Below are positions 25,685 to 36,960 of a DNA stretch of 64,000 nucleotides, in pieces. Source of the DNA: Prinia subflava. Taxonomy: Eukaryota > Chordata > Aves > Passeriformes > Cisticolidae. Below the pieces are notes generated by a model. It saw only the letters and a program-made list of their open reading frames with translations, was not told the origin of the DNA and ran no database searches. The stretch covers positions 5,401,230-5,465,229 of the forward strand of contig NC_086247.1 in assembly GCF_021018805.1 (NCBI RefSeq). The letters are read 5' to 3'. Numbering within the stretch: position 1 is the stretch's first letter; each line of letters begins with the position of its first letter. A program made the translations under genes and the position numbers.

Positions 25685-26365
25685 ATATCACAGAAAAATA
25701 CAGAGGGTCTTTAGCTCAGTTCCCTGCTCCAAGCAGAGCCAGCTGTGGGGCAGCTGTGATTGCTCAGAGCTTTATCCAGTCCAGTCTTGAAAATTTCCAG
25801 GGATGGACACTACACAGCTCCTCTGGACATCATGCTCCACTGCCTGAATGTCCTCAGGGAAAAATGGTTTGAATCTCTCTCATTTAAGTTTATGCCTGTT
25901 GTTTCTGGTTCCCCTTCCATGCACCACCATAAAGAACCTTCTTCCAACTTCTGGATAATCTGTCCCAGTAAGTAGTGGGGGCTACTGACCTCCTTTGACA
26001 GTCCATCCAAAGCAGTGCCTTATCCAGGCTGAAGAAACTGGTTTCTACTTTCTCCTTACTTGGAAAATTCTTCAGATCCCTTCTTCTCAGTGTTCCTTTA
26101 TGCTCTGGTTTATCCAGATTCTCCTTGTATTGGGGGGACCAAAGCTGGGCTCAGTATTCAGGTGTGCTCTGAAGAGCACTGAGGCAGGGAGGGATAATCT
26201 CTTCCCTTTATCTGCAGGCTGTAGCCTTGTTGGTAGAGCTCTGGAAGCCCATTGCCTTTGCTGCCAAGTCTCACATCCCTCTCACTGTCCAGCAGGAACC
26301 CCTGAGCCTTTTCTGCAGTCCATCAGCCCCGGTGTTTCCTCCTTCCCAGTCCCCTGCACTGAATC
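25685..26365 (-). mobile_element. CR1 LINE 3' fragment, old copy
   Basis: Reads, in reverse, through the characteristic CR1 3' region: ATTGCTCAGAGCTTTATCCA, a TTTCCAGGGATGGAC step, GTTCCTTTATGCTC, GACCAAAGCTGGGCTCAGTA, and a degraded block corresponding to the C-terminal end of ORF2 (CAGCAGGAACCCCTGAGCC). About 680 bp. Divergence from the typical CR1 sequence is high, suggesting an old insertion. The frame 25995-26396 (133 codons, plus) lies antisense inside it and is not a gene. Confidence 0.78.
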
Positions 26366-26645
26366 AGGGATTCTAAGGGCACAGCAGTGTTTGTAAGAGC
26401 CATGTTTTGCAGTTCTCCTCCCTGGTTGCTGGCTCTAGAGATAACAATATTATGGATGTTTTGACATGATGTTGCTGTGGGTAGTGCCAGGTGCCTCATG
26501 CTCCCATCTGCAGGGTCTATGTGGGCTGTATTGTGTGCACGTGGAGTTTTCTTTTAGCACTTAGGTGGCAGGGAAGACCGTAAAATACACTCTGGTGATG
26601 GAGCTGTGCCAAGGATTTTGGCTCTGTTCAAGGCTTGGTTGCTGC

Positions 26646-26648
<3 letters not shown>

Positions 26649-26678
<30 letters not shown>
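26649..26678. repeat. (TG)15 microsatellite
   Basis: Thirty bases of uninterrupted TG dinucleotides. Likely length-polymorphic, and able to adopt Z-DNA as alternating purine-pyrimidine. Confidence 0.95.
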
Positions 26679-26681
<3 letters not shown>

Positions 26682-28674
26682 TTTTCCTGCTAGAATGGAA
26701 TGGGAGAAGGGAAACAAAAAGGTATTTCCTCTCCCTTCCCCTAGATCTAGAAAGTTGAGAAGGAAAAGGAAAGTGTCCCTCTTTCAGTCACATGTACCTC
26801 CAGCCTTTGCAGTCATTCCCTGGACTCTGACCATGCTAAATTATATAAGGTGCTCTGCAGCTGTTCTTCAAGAATAAAAGGGGCAACCTACAGGGAATAT
26901 CCTCAACAGTTTTCTTTTTATTCCCTTTGGAGATGGATAACATCTTTTCTTAACATTTTTGGTAAGAGCATGTAGAAAGATATTCTGCTTTGACTGAATG
27001 CTGAATGTGAGTTTTGCTGGTGGGATTTAGTTCACTGGGAAATCAAACCCCTCTCTGTTCCTTTCAAGCATCCAGCTGAGAAGGTGCTGGACACAAACTC
27101 ACAAATCCTTCCATCTTTAGTCATTCAGATATCTGTATCTGTTTGGCTGTTTGGTCTCAGTGTCACAAACATGGCTGGGACATGCAGTGAGCCCACTGTC
27201 ATCCTCCCAGATCAGCTCCCACTCCACATTTACTCAGTCTTTGTCCTCCCCATTCAGAGAAACCATTTGGTGGCTTGTGTTGTCACTGACTTCTGTTGTC
27301 ATATGCTTAACTGAGGCATTAAAAGGAAGAAATGTTTTTGAATTTTTTACCTGTGAACTTCAAGATAAATCTTTTTCTGACTTTCAGGGAAACCTCTGAA
27401 GTCCTGCAGTTGCTCTCTGCACCTGTGGTTCACCTCTTCAGAGTAGTAGTTCTCACTGTCTCTTCAATAAATAATAAGCTTTAAGAACAGCAGATGTCTA
27501 CACAGGTGCTAAGACAGAGTTCCTTGACTTTTTATCCAGTGTAGTGCCTTTCACCTTTCTTTGAACTACCATAGATCCAAGAGCATCATTTAACTGGCAT
27601 AGTCCCCTTTATGAAAGTCCTTAATGTTCAGTTTATTTTAAAGTTACAACACATGTATTTCATAAACATTGTTTGACTTTCATTCAAAGAGAGAAAGGGT
27701 TTTTGGCATAAACTCTACAAAGCAGTCTGGTTAATTTCTTCTGATTAACTTTTCTAGCCACCCAGAAGACAGGTGAGAACTGGTCCTATGTAGCCACAAT
27801 CTATGGGATTTCAGAGGTCAGTACGATTGAAGTTCTTTCCAAAGCAATGTAGAGATGCCTCAAGTTTCTGCACTAAGTTCCTTCTTTCTCATGAATGACC
27901 TATTTTGTAAATGCAAACATGAATGTGAGGTAAGGAAGTGTCCACTAGCAACCACTATCATTACCTAGGGTGGTGGGAATGCTGAAAAATATCCTATTCT
28001 GGTTTTGATGTAAAGAAATCTACAGAGCTGTGGTAAGAGGTGGGACTCAGCAATGTGGAAAATGAATTATTAATTTGCTTTTCCCAGACTTTAAAATACT
28101 GTTAAGAGCTTGACTTCCCTCATCTTATTCCTTCATGCCCTTGCATTACCACCTTGAGCTAGGGAAAATGTCTCTAGCAGTTTCTGTCTTTCCCATTTAA
28201 ATGGGATTTGGGGAGTCATTGACCTAGAAAGAAAAACAGTGGTTGGAAGTTATAGGTCAGCATTTAGAGCAACTTTTAATAGGTGTTCAAATCTCAACCA
28301 TGAAACCTCCCTCACTGCTGGAAGTGCTGGTTTGCCAGTCAGGATTTGCCAACAAATTGCCATCTCGTAGCTGAATAATTTGTTACATTCAAGAATATTT
28401 TGGATTAAGATACCTGCTGCCCTGTCCTTTTCCCACTTATAAGATACCCCTCCTCAAGCATATTTAGCTTTTCTGCACCATGGTTTACCTAGACACAAAT
28501 GAGGATGGATGTTTCTCCTCTCCTTGCAAGGCTGAAACATTGTGCTTGTTGTAAGCAATGCTAGACAAGTGTTTGGTTCTGATATTTTAAAATAATCTTT
28601 ATATACAAACTCCAGTTATTAGTTAGGTACTACTAGTACTGCCTGCCAGCTGGTATTTTGCATTATAAAAGACA
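26679..28674. other. Unique non-coding DNA
   Basis: No repeat, RNA gene or convincing exon recognised. Confidence 0.5.
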
Positions 28675-28710
28675 TATCTATATATATATATATGTATATA
28701 TATATATAAA
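28675..28710. repeat. (TA)n microsatellite
   Basis: Alternating TA with one G interruption (TATG), AT-only for about 35 bp. Confidence 0.92.
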
Positions 28711-29680
28711 ATCTGAAAACCTCTAGGGAAGAGTCTTAAACAAACAAGCCCATCTGGCTGTTTAGTGAATTAATATGTATTTTAGGTGGGAGTGATACCA
28801 GTGAGTGTTGTTAAGGTTGTCCAGTATTTCTTATAGTAACACTCTAGCTTTTATTGCTTATCATTTTGCTGTATCTTAATTGCTTGGGCTGAAACATTTT
28901 ATGCAGGGGCATCTTCCTTGGACTGAATTAATTTGTGAAAACTGCAGCCAAAATAATTTAGATATTTCCATAGAGGAATCTATGAGAAATAATCAGTTTT
29001 GTATTTCTACATTAGAAATGGGTCATCTGCTCTTCTTTGGAAGACTGCACTTGTGTGCTTAGGAGCAGATACTCCAAAGAGAAAAGAAATTATCTTTCTG
29101 TTGTATCCATCTTGCAGAACTTCTGTAATAAGACAGCTCGTAAAGCTTTGAATAAACACAGTTTTTGGGTGCTCAGCAGCAGCTAGACATAAAGAGCTAA
29201 GTTCCTGTGACATGTTGAATGCACTGGATGTTTTGCAGTCTGTGTCAAAAAAGAATTCTCTGCAACTTTCCTTCCTTTGTCTGTGATGATGTAGATCTAA
29301 GATTAGGCCAGATCTAAGGTGGGACACAAGGTGGGAGATGCAGCACTCAGGGTGAGAGGAAAGCTTGCTCTGTGCCCAAACTGAATAGGGGAGGAGGTTG
29401 CCCTTATGGTTTACTGCACAAAACTGGCAGAGGGAGATCTAGGAGGTAACAAGGGGCCTAGGAAGAGACCAGGTTTAAGTTTAGGATACTGTAGGTTGAC
29501 TTGGATGGAGGAGTGTAAGGTGTGACTGTAGGTGTATGGCAATATGTTTGTGTGTGGAAGAAGAAGGAGGTTGTGTATAAAACCAAGGAAGAGGTTAGGA
29601 GTTGTTGAACAAGGGGGCAGAGATCAGGAATCTCTGGAATGGATGCTGGGAGCAGTGGGGTATGGGACTTGTTCATGATT
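28711..29680. other. Unique non-coding DNA
   Basis: No recognisable feature. A minus-strand frame at 29007-29327 (106 codons) has no domain and is probably chance. Confidence 0.5.
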
Positions 29681-29855
29681 TCACAGAATGGTTGATGTCA
29701 GAAATCACCTCTTGAGGTCATCCCTGGCCCTGCCCAAAGCAGAATCAGCTAGAGCAGGATACAGAGAAAAATATTCAACCAAGTTTTGAATATTTCCAGT
29801 GATGGAGAGGCCACAATTGTCTGGACAACCTGTGCCAATGTCCAGGGAGTTCAGC
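29681..29855 (-). mobile_element. CR1 LINE 3'-end fragment
   Basis: Begins TCACAGAATGGTTGATGTCA and continues with ACCTCTTGAGGTCATCCCTG and TTTCCAGTGATGGAGAGGCC, the reversed terminal region of a CR1 subfamily different from the TGCCATGGGCA type seen elsewhere. About 175 bp, non-coding. Confidence 0.8.
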
Positions 29856-30783
29856 ACTGACCTCCAGAAAAGCTCAGCTGCTTTTGTGGGTGCCTCTGAA
29901 AAAGTCCAGGACTTGTTTTCCATGCACAAAATAGATGGCAGTGGGAGCCCTTTTTCAATAAAAGCGTTTAGAAAAATATTGATTGTGATTCTGTGAGGTA
30001 CTGCAGTAGTGAGCAGTGCTCTGCAGCTCCTAAGGCTCTCTGCAAAATGATGTTTTGGGCCTGGGCTGTGTTATTCACAAAATCCTTCTTTTATTTGTGT
30101 GAGGGTGATTTGTTTGTTTGTTTGTTTGTTTTTTGTTGTTGTTGTGGTTTGGTTTTGTTTTGTGTTTTGAACTTCTAATACTGCAGTAGTTCCTTCAAGT
30201 CTTATCAGATATTTGTATCATGTTAAACATTTGAAATGTGCTTATTTACTTTCTGTTTTCTATCCAGAAATCTTCCAGAGCCCTGAATGAGAGGACTGTA
30301 ACCTGAGGTTTCTCACTGCCTTCCAGGTAAGGGAAGCACTGGTGGGTAAAAGTGGATTTTTGGTACTTAAAGCAAGGTAGTTTACCTGGCAGGCTGTCTG
30401 TAACAAAATGCTGGACTACAACAGGGTGGTAGAATGAACAAAATATTAAATGGATGGCAGCTGAATGAGGACTGTGGTTTGAAGACAGAATAAGTGTAAA
30501 GACTTGAAAGGAGAGGTATAGAATTTCCTTGGATACAACTATTAAAACAGGCCAAGTCTTTATGATCCTTTTTATATTATACTGTGTGGGTTCTGTGGGA
30601 AATATATGATTATTAAAATGATAAATTATACTTTACACATTTTCTAGTACGCTAGACTTTAATTCTTCACTATGATATGTGAAAATACTGCGTGATTTAA
30701 AATTCTGCATCTTTAAAAAAAATTGCATTTTTTTAAAAAACACCTTTGCACTGTGGAACTCCCTAAGAATCTGTTATATTTCT
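29856..30783. other. Unique DNA with a TTTG/GTT tract
   Basis: Contains a T/G simple tract at about 30110-30172 with (TTTG)n then GTT units. Nothing else is recognised. Confidence 0.55.
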
Positions 30784-30965
30784 TAGAATCATAAAATGGT
30801 TTGGAGATCATCTAGTTCCAAACTTCTTGCCGTGGAAAGCAATAACTTTCACTGGATCAAGTTGCCCAAAGCCCCTTCAATCTGACTTTGAATGCTTCCT
30901 TTAATGCTTCCTTGAATGCCACTTCCATCTGACTTTTGAATGCTTTGAATGATGGGGCATGTGTG
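30784..30965 (-). mobile_element. CR1 LINE 3' end with internal duplication
   Basis: Starts AGAATCATAAAATGGTTTGG and runs through AAGTTGCCCAAAGCCCCTTC into the usual CTGACTTTGAATGCTTCC block. That block is then repeated in degenerate form: TTGAATGC/TTTAATGC steps and a second CATCTGACTTTTGAATGC, before the expected GATGGGGCATG. So a roughly 20-50-bp part of the CR1 has been duplicated after insertion. Non-coding. Confidence 0.78.
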
Positions 30966-31761
30966 ATGGAGATCTGACTGCCACCAGCTGCATCAAAAGA
31001 AATACTGATGTATTTTAGTTGACACTTGTGGTTATGTTTTTCTCAAACAGCTATGTGAAAGGCATCTTTTGGTCCCTTCTCCTGTTTTTCTCCCTCTTTT
31101 GCTTCTCTGTTGCATAGCATGAAACTGGATTATGTGAGACTGTGTAATTCACATTAGAGGGAGTTTCAAATCCTGCTATAACAATATGGTGCATTTGCAG
31201 CCTGTGAAGGTCTTGCCATCTGAATGCTCCTAGAGCACACAGAGGATCCAGAAGTAATCAAAGCCCCAAGACTGAGAGTTCTGTTTGTTTTCCTGTGTCA
31301 GACTTTCCCTTTGGATCTTACCCTTTCATGAAATTATGAAGTAAAGAGAAACAGCCCCTGGAAACTGTGTTGGAATCAAAAGGTATATTCAGCTTCTCAG
31401 TTCCCTAAAAGAGAAGATTAACTTCCTCTGCCCATTGCCTACAGAGCTGCTGTGATTCCTGCTGCTAGCCTGGAGCACACCCTCCTCTCCCCAGCCATGG
31501 TGTGACGTGTTACACACCCACGAGGAGCTTTCACAGAGGTTTCCTGGAGCAGGCTGTGTGCCAGAGCTCAGGGAAAACTCTTAGAGCCAGGGTGAAGTCT
31601 CTGCCTGCAACCACTCTTTGTGTGCTCCAGGTGGAAGCTGAGGGTTGTGATCTTTCCTTGACATGAGACACACTCACTTCCTGGCTCTGTGTGTGTTTAG
31701 ATCACAAGCTTGTGCCTCATCATGTCAGGTTTTATGTGCTGATATTGAGGCGTCAGAGGAG
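30966..31761. other. Unique non-coding DNA
   Basis: No recognisable feature. Confidence 0.5.
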
Positions 31762-32930
31762 TCACAGGATCACAGAATGTTGAGGGGTTGGAAAGGATCT
31801 TAAAGATCATCTGGTCCCAGTGCCCTCTACTATGCCAGGGACACCTCCCACTAGAGCAGGATGCTCGAGGGCTTTTCCAGCCTGGCTTTGAACCCTGCCA
31901 GGGTTGGGGCATCCACAACCTCCCTGCACAACCTGGTCCAGTGTCTCACCACCCTCACAGCAAAGAATTTCTTCCTAATATCTGACCTAGATTTGCTCTC
32001 TTTATACCCATTACTCCTTGTCCTATCACTACTGTTCCTGACAACGAGCTCCTCTCCTTCTAGGCCCTCTTCATATAGTGGAAGATTGTTTGGATTCTCC
32101 ACACAACCTTCTCTTCTTCAGGCTGAACAGCCCCAGCTTTCTTAGCCTGTCTTCATGGGAGAGGTGCTCCAGTCCTCTTACCAACTTTGTGGCCTCCTCT
32201 GGACGTGCTTGAACTGTTCCATGTCCTTCTCTTGTTGGGAGCACAAGAACTGTGCTCAGCACTCCAGGTGGGATCTCACAGGAGCAGAGTAGAGGGGCAG
32301 AATCTCCTCCTTTGACCTGCTGGCCATGCTCCTTTGTATGCTGCTCAGGATTCTGTTGGCTTTTCATCAGCCATCACCCCTAAGTTCTTCTCCTCGGGGC
32401 TGCTCTGATTCACTTCTCCACCCACCCTGTTGATGTGTCTGGGATTGCCATGACCCAGGTGAAAGATCTTGTATTTTGCTTTGTTGAGCTTCATGAGGTT
32501 TGCACAGTCCTACCTCTCCAGCTCCCTCTGGATCCTTCCCTCCAGCCTGTGGCTGCAGCACAGACCTTGGTGTGGTGAGTGAATTTGCTGAGGGTGCCTC
32601 CATCCCATCTGTGTCACTGATAAAGTGATCAGCATCACAGCATCAGCCCCAGTTCTGACCCCTGAGGGACTCCACCCATCGTTGCTTTCCATGTGGAAAA
32701 TTTGCTGTTGGCCACAACTCTTTGTGTGCATCATCCAGCCAGTTCTTTATCCACCAAGTGGTCCATCCTTCAAATCCATGTCCCTGCAATATGGAGACAA
32801 GGATGTTGTGTGGGACAGTGTCAATACTCTGCAGAAGTCCAGGCAGATGATGTCAGTCACTCTGGCCTATCTACCAATGCTGCATCCCTGTCATAGAAGG
32901 TCACCAAATTGGTCAGGCATGAACAGGCAG
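31762..32930 (-). mobile_element. Longest CR1 LINE copy (3' UTR plus C-terminal ORF2, decayed)
   Basis: About 1.17 kb, the longest contiguous CR1 in the window, antisense. It opens with TCACAGGATCACAGAATG, then AGATCATCTGGTCC, ACAACCTGGTCCAGTGTCTC and GTGCTCCAGTCCTC. It continues into the coding part: TCATGAGGTTTGCACAGTCC, CAAATCCATGTCCCTGCAAT, and ends at GTCACCAAATTGGTCAGGCA. On the minus strand, pieces of the reverse-transcriptase C-terminal region can be read in more than one frame, so frameshifts and stops have inactivated it. Truncated at the 5' side, as is usual for CR1. The frames 31861-32145 (plus) and 32071-32367, 32367-32603 and 32510-32734 (minus) are parts of this repeat, not host genes. 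Confidence 0.93.
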
Positions 32931-34348
32931 TAAGAAGTTTATAGTTCTAAGCTTATTTCAGTTATTTTAAGTTGTTTTTTTTTTTAATTTAACCTTGCTC
33001 TTAAAATTGGTACAATTACTATTACACTCCAGTCATCTCCACTGGGATCTTCTTGCCCCACTACTATACCCCAGCTCTGGTAGTGTAGAGTAACAGACTG
33101 AAGTGGAGTCTACAACCTGTAAAAATGTTTACCAGCCCAATGTGTGCCCTGCAGCATGGACTGGATGCTCCAGTGAGCATCTATTAGTTGTCCTGCTACC
33201 TAATGGGAATATCTGTTTCAGGTTATTATTAAATAACCCAAAGGCTCCACATAAGGATCCCAGAATATAAATGTTTCTGCCTGTGATGGGATATAGGACA
33301 CTAAGCATGTCCAAGGATGTCTGTGCTGGGGGGATTGCAGCCAGTCTGGGAACATTCAGCAGCTAAACAGGCACTGAGACATCCTCACTGCTGAAACCTC
33401 AGTCTGCTGGGGGGCTAAGGTGGCAGTTAAGAGACATTTCCAGAAGATATGTTTTGGTTTAAAACTTTGTTGACAGGCATCAGGGCTCAGATGGCTGATT
33501 TGGTGGGATAGTTCTTCTGGACTGGAGTTAGAGATGGGATTTATCTTTGCCTCAGGATGCTGTAGATAAATACAGCTAAGTAAGTCAGCCCTCGTGTTTT
33601 CCTAACAACAGGGAGAGAAAAAGAGGCACAAGGGAGAATTTATCTCACTTGCTTTAGAAATCTGTGGTAGGCTAAGTTAGTTTTCCTGTCTTTAGTATTT
33701 AAAGGAAAAAGTTAATCCAGACATGACTAAACATAGGTGCCCAGTACCATCTGAGATGCCCAGAGGGGTCTGTAATTCCTTAGCAGGTCTGCAAGACATA
33801 GGCTCTATCTTTAAAAACTAAAGCTGTGCTTAAAAACACAGCCTTTCCTCTTGATTCTGTAAAATACATCTGTGATGTGTCCTCTCTTTATTGAATCATA
33901 GCTAGTTATGAAATCAGCATGTTTTACATACTGTAACACCACTTATCTCCCCAGTGAATGATGCAAGTCATCCACCCCACCATGCAGGACCTTCTTGCAT
34001 GACTGAGGAGAAATGAAGCTATTTTACTGTTTTTAGTTTTTTCTTATTTTTTTTCCCCCTGTGTTTTGTTAGACCTTTATATCCCCTTTGTTCTCACTTG
34101 GCACAGTTGAAGATGCCCACTCTGCAGGGCACAAACAGAGAAGTATCAGAGACATTTGTTTTAGTGGATCCTGCATCTCCTTCGAGATGGATTTTTCCTC
34201 AGTGTTGCAAATTAGCTCCAGCAAGAGAATTAAGGTGGGCAATTCCTCAGTGGTATAACATAGCCATGCTGAGCCAAAGGACCTGAAGCTAGAGGACAAT
34301 TCTCTCCTGCTATTCTTATATGTCTTCTTGAAATCAGACATGCAGCTT
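32931..34348. other. Unique non-coding DNA
   Basis: No repeat, exon or RNA gene recognised. Confidence 0.5.
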
Positions 34349-34458
34349 CCAAAAAAAAAACAAAACCAAAAACAAAACAAACAAACAAACAAAAAAAAAC
34401 CCAAAAAAACCAAAAAAAACCAAACCAAAACAAAACAAAAAAACCACCAAAAAAACAA
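34349..34458. repeat. A/C-rich low-complexity tract
   Basis: CAAAA, CAAAC and long A-run units over about 110 bp. It explains the phenylalanine-rich minus-strand frames (34069-34506, 34230-34595) and the lysine/glutamine-rich plus-strand frame (34328-34546), which are not genes. Confidence 0.92.
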
Positions 34459-35163
34459 CTCAATAAGCAAATTTGGAAAATATAATCTTGCAAACTGGTT
34501 ACGCACACCTCAGCAGGTACATTTTTCAATACACATCCTGATTTAGCAGAAATAAGGTCTGTCTGTGGTCTCAGTGATCTATTCAGAATAACCACGTGTT
34601 CTGCTGTCAGCTGGTTAATCGTGGAGTGGGTGATTTAGATGTGCTTACCATCATTACTGCAATGAGATCTTCTTGCCCTGCATTCAAAATTACAGCAGGG
34701 AATCTCCTGGGCCATTCATGCAGCAAATATTTTTTAGCTCTTGAGGAGAGTTTCAGGGTCCTGTCTAATTTTATATGCATTACATTTTTAAAGATTAAAA
34801 TAGATAACATATTTCTTATTTCTTTTTAGAGTTCTAGAAAGTCCCTTTGAGTCAGCAATCCCATATAAACTCTGAGCAGACATCAAAATTGTTGTCTAAA
34901 AGAAGTTTAATTTAAAAATCTTCAGGGATAGTAGTTTATAAGGTACTTGGAGGCTGTGAAATCAGAAGTTACTCCAAGGAGGTCTGACAGTGTATGCTGG
35001 CTGGCACTTTTCCCTCTTCAGTCAGGTAGTTCCAGTTTCTCCCACAGTCATGAGATATACAGAAAATGGTTTTATATGAGCCAGATTATGACTCTGCAAA
35101 TGAACACAGTGTGGAGACAGAGTGTCTTCTAGAATATCTTGAGAAATGCTGCCAACAGCACGC
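34459..35163. other. Unique non-coding DNA
   Basis: Nothing recognised. Confidence 0.5.
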
Positions 35164-35490
35164 CATAGAATCATAGAATTGCTCGGGCTTGAAGAGACCT
35201 TGAGGAACATTTCATTCCAGCCTCCCTGCTAGGGACAGGAACACCTTCCACTGTCCCGGGTTGTTCCAAGCTCCATTCTACCTGGCCTTGAACAGTTCTG
35301 GGGCTGGTGCATCCACAGCTTCTCTGGGCAACCTGTTCCCAGGCTTCACCACCTTTGCAGTACAGAACTTTTCTCTAATACTTAATCCAAACCTACTCCC
35401 CTTCAGCCTGAAGCAATTCCTCCTTGCCCTGTCACTACCTGCTCTTGTAAAAAATCCCTGAAAGCCATCTTTCGTGTAGGTTCCCATCTT
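35164..35490 (-). mobile_element. CR1 LINE 3'-end fragment
   Basis: Begins ATAGAATCATAGAATTGCTC, then AACACCTTCCACTGTCCC, CTGGCCTTGAACAGTTCTGG, TTCTCTGGGCAACCTGTTCC, CAGCCTGAAGCAATTCCTCC and TTTCGTGTAGG. About 330 bp and relatively well preserved, so a younger copy than most. Non-coding 3' UTR. Confidence 0.92.
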
Positions 35491-36460
35491 CTATAACCAT
35501 TTATCCAGGTTTGATGCTTTAATAGGAAATACCAACCAGTTCATTTTCTTGGTGCCTCAAGCTCATAGATTCATATCATCTGCAGCATTCAGGTTGCAAG
35601 CAGAGATCTGGCAGCAGGAAGCAAATCCCTTTAGAAAATTTCCACCAGTGATTTTTCTTTTTTTTTTTTTTCAGTATTTTTTAGACAGTGTTTCACAATG
35701 TCCTGCAAAGAGCTCCTGAAAGAACTGTCATTGCTTATGAGCATTACGTAGCTTTGCAGTGACATTTTGGGATGGAAGTGACATTTGATTGTTGTGACCT
35801 TGTTGTGTCTTGTGATGTTCCAATGCAAACTGAGAGCCCCACGACATGCCTCTCTGATAGATAAATGGCAGCTGAATGCCTTGATTTCACATGTCCCTCT
35901 CAGTATTTTGTTCACCTGAAGTCTTTTTCCTTTCTTATTTTCAGATCATTAGACAAAGGCAAGGTTCAGCTTGTTTGCTTCATGCATGAAAGAATTAGTG
36001 TTCTGTGCTGTTTAAATGGGTTCCTTTCTGGAAGGTTGTTTTTTTTTTCTTTTTTTTTTGTCTTTTTTTTGTCTTTTTTTTTTCTCACTGTTTGGTGGTT
36101 AAGAGATATTTCCAGAGGTTAGAGGCAGTTCTCTGTCACACAAGAAACTCACTTCTAGATGGATTTCTCTATGCAAAGAAATATTTACACAATAAGACAA
36201 TAACTTTTAAGTCCCAATTTAAAGGCAGAGGATTGCCCTTCAGTTTAAAAAAGAAAAAGTTTAAAATTGCATCACAACAGCAACTTTGAAAGTCATTCCC
36301 TTCCCCAGCTTTGCTGCTCTGTTCATTCTTTATAAAAATGCAAGAACTCCCTAAAAAAGGAAACTTCTCCCTCCTGGAAGCTGGCGTTTGACCTTTGCCG
36401 ACAAGTGCAGAATGCAAACATTTTGGATGCATCACTCCATCTGTTTTCCCAGAGCCCCCA
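35491..36460. other. Unique DNA with T-rich tract
   Basis: A T-rich tract lies at about 36038-36085, interrupted by single C or G. A TATAAAAA sequence at 36331-36338 sits just upstream of the GC-rich segment; see findings. Nothing else is recognised. Confidence 0.5.
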
Positions 36461-36607
36461 AACCGTGCCAAGGGGTGACCTCCCCTTTCCCCATGGCGAG
36501 GGGCTCCGGGGTGATGCCCCTGTGGCTGCACATGGAGGGTGGCTCGGTTGGAGCAGATCTGGGCGCTGGGGCAGCTGTTGCTCTGAGCGGTGCCGCCGCC
36601 GAGTTGG

Positions 36608-36621
36608 GTAACCATGGCAAC
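36608..36621. promoter_or_regulatory. X-box (RFX-family binding motif), perfect palindrome half-sites
   Basis: GTAACCATGGCAAC fits the RFX consensus GTNRCC-N(0-3)-RGYAAC at every position, with a 2-bp spacer. RFX factors use such sites in promoters of ciliary and some neuronal genes. The site lies inside the only CpG-enriched segment, as expected for a functional X-box. The spacer ATG has a strong translation-start context (ACCATGG) and opens a 66-codon frame (36614-36814) ending before the putative donor. Function is inferred from motif and context only. Confidence 0.6.
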
Positions 36622-36814
36622 AGCATCACCGCCAGCATCCTCCTCCTCCTCACTCGGCTCTCCTCCTCCCCGGCATCATCAGGAGCAGCAGCAGCAGCAG
36701 CAGCCCTGGCAGGAGCCAGAGCCCGGCAGCCGAGGCTGCAGCCAGCTGCTGCCAACCCCAACCCGCACCGGTGCCCGGTCACAGCCCCGGCCCCGCTGCT
36801 CCCGGGGGGAATAG
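36614..36814 (+). other. Short ORF in the candidate first exon (possible upstream ORF)
   Basis: A 66-codon frame begins at the ATG embedded in the X-box and stops at 36814, about 50 bp before the donor-like site at 36865/36866. The product is low-complexity: serine- and proline-rich at the start, a run of six glutamines from the AGC repeat (residues about 25-30), then arginine- and proline-rich. No domain is visible. If the exon is real and transcription begins upstream, this would be an upstream ORF rather than a main product. Otherwise it is chance in GC-rich DNA. Confidence 0.25.
36684..36704. repeat. (AGC)7 trinucleotide repeat
   Basis: Seven uninterrupted AGC units within the GC-rich segment. 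Read in one plus frame it gives glutamine, in another alanine. A short repeat of this type in an exon may vary in length between individuals. Confidence 0.9.
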
Positions 36815-36960
36815 GGCAGAGGGAGCCGAGGGAGCTGCACTGCAGAGGGACCCCAGACAAGCCAGGTAAGAGCTGTGGGGCTCTCACAAACTCCCCGGGA
36901 TCGATGTGCTGTGTGCCTGGCGGGTGTTTGCGTGCGAGTGTTGGCTGAGTTTTCCGGCTT

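Larger units (their letters stand above)
36461..36960. promoter_or_regulatory. GC-rich, CpG-enriched segment: candidate promoter/first exon
   Basis: By hand count, 36481-36960 is about 67% G+C with 26 CpG dinucleotides, by far the highest density in a CpG-poor window. The observed/expected ratio is near 0.5, slightly below the classical island threshold, so it is a weak island. It contains a perfect palindromic X-box (36608-36621), an AGC repeat (36684-36704) and a strong donor-like site (CCAG|GTAAGAG, exon end at 36865). Together these suggest a promoter with a first exon on the plus strand, followed by an intron that leaves the window. No second exon was found. Several frames are open (plus 36388-36948; minus 36432-37058), as expected for GC-rich DNA, and none matches a protein I recognise, so coding content is undecided. 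A minus-strand or bidirectional promoter cannot be excluded. Confidence 0.55.

Noticed and set aside
34069..34595. Phenylalanine-rich minus-strand frames of 121-145 codons
   Set aside because: They translate the A/C-rich tract at 34349-34458 in reverse, giving artificial hydrophobic segments that mimic membrane helices.
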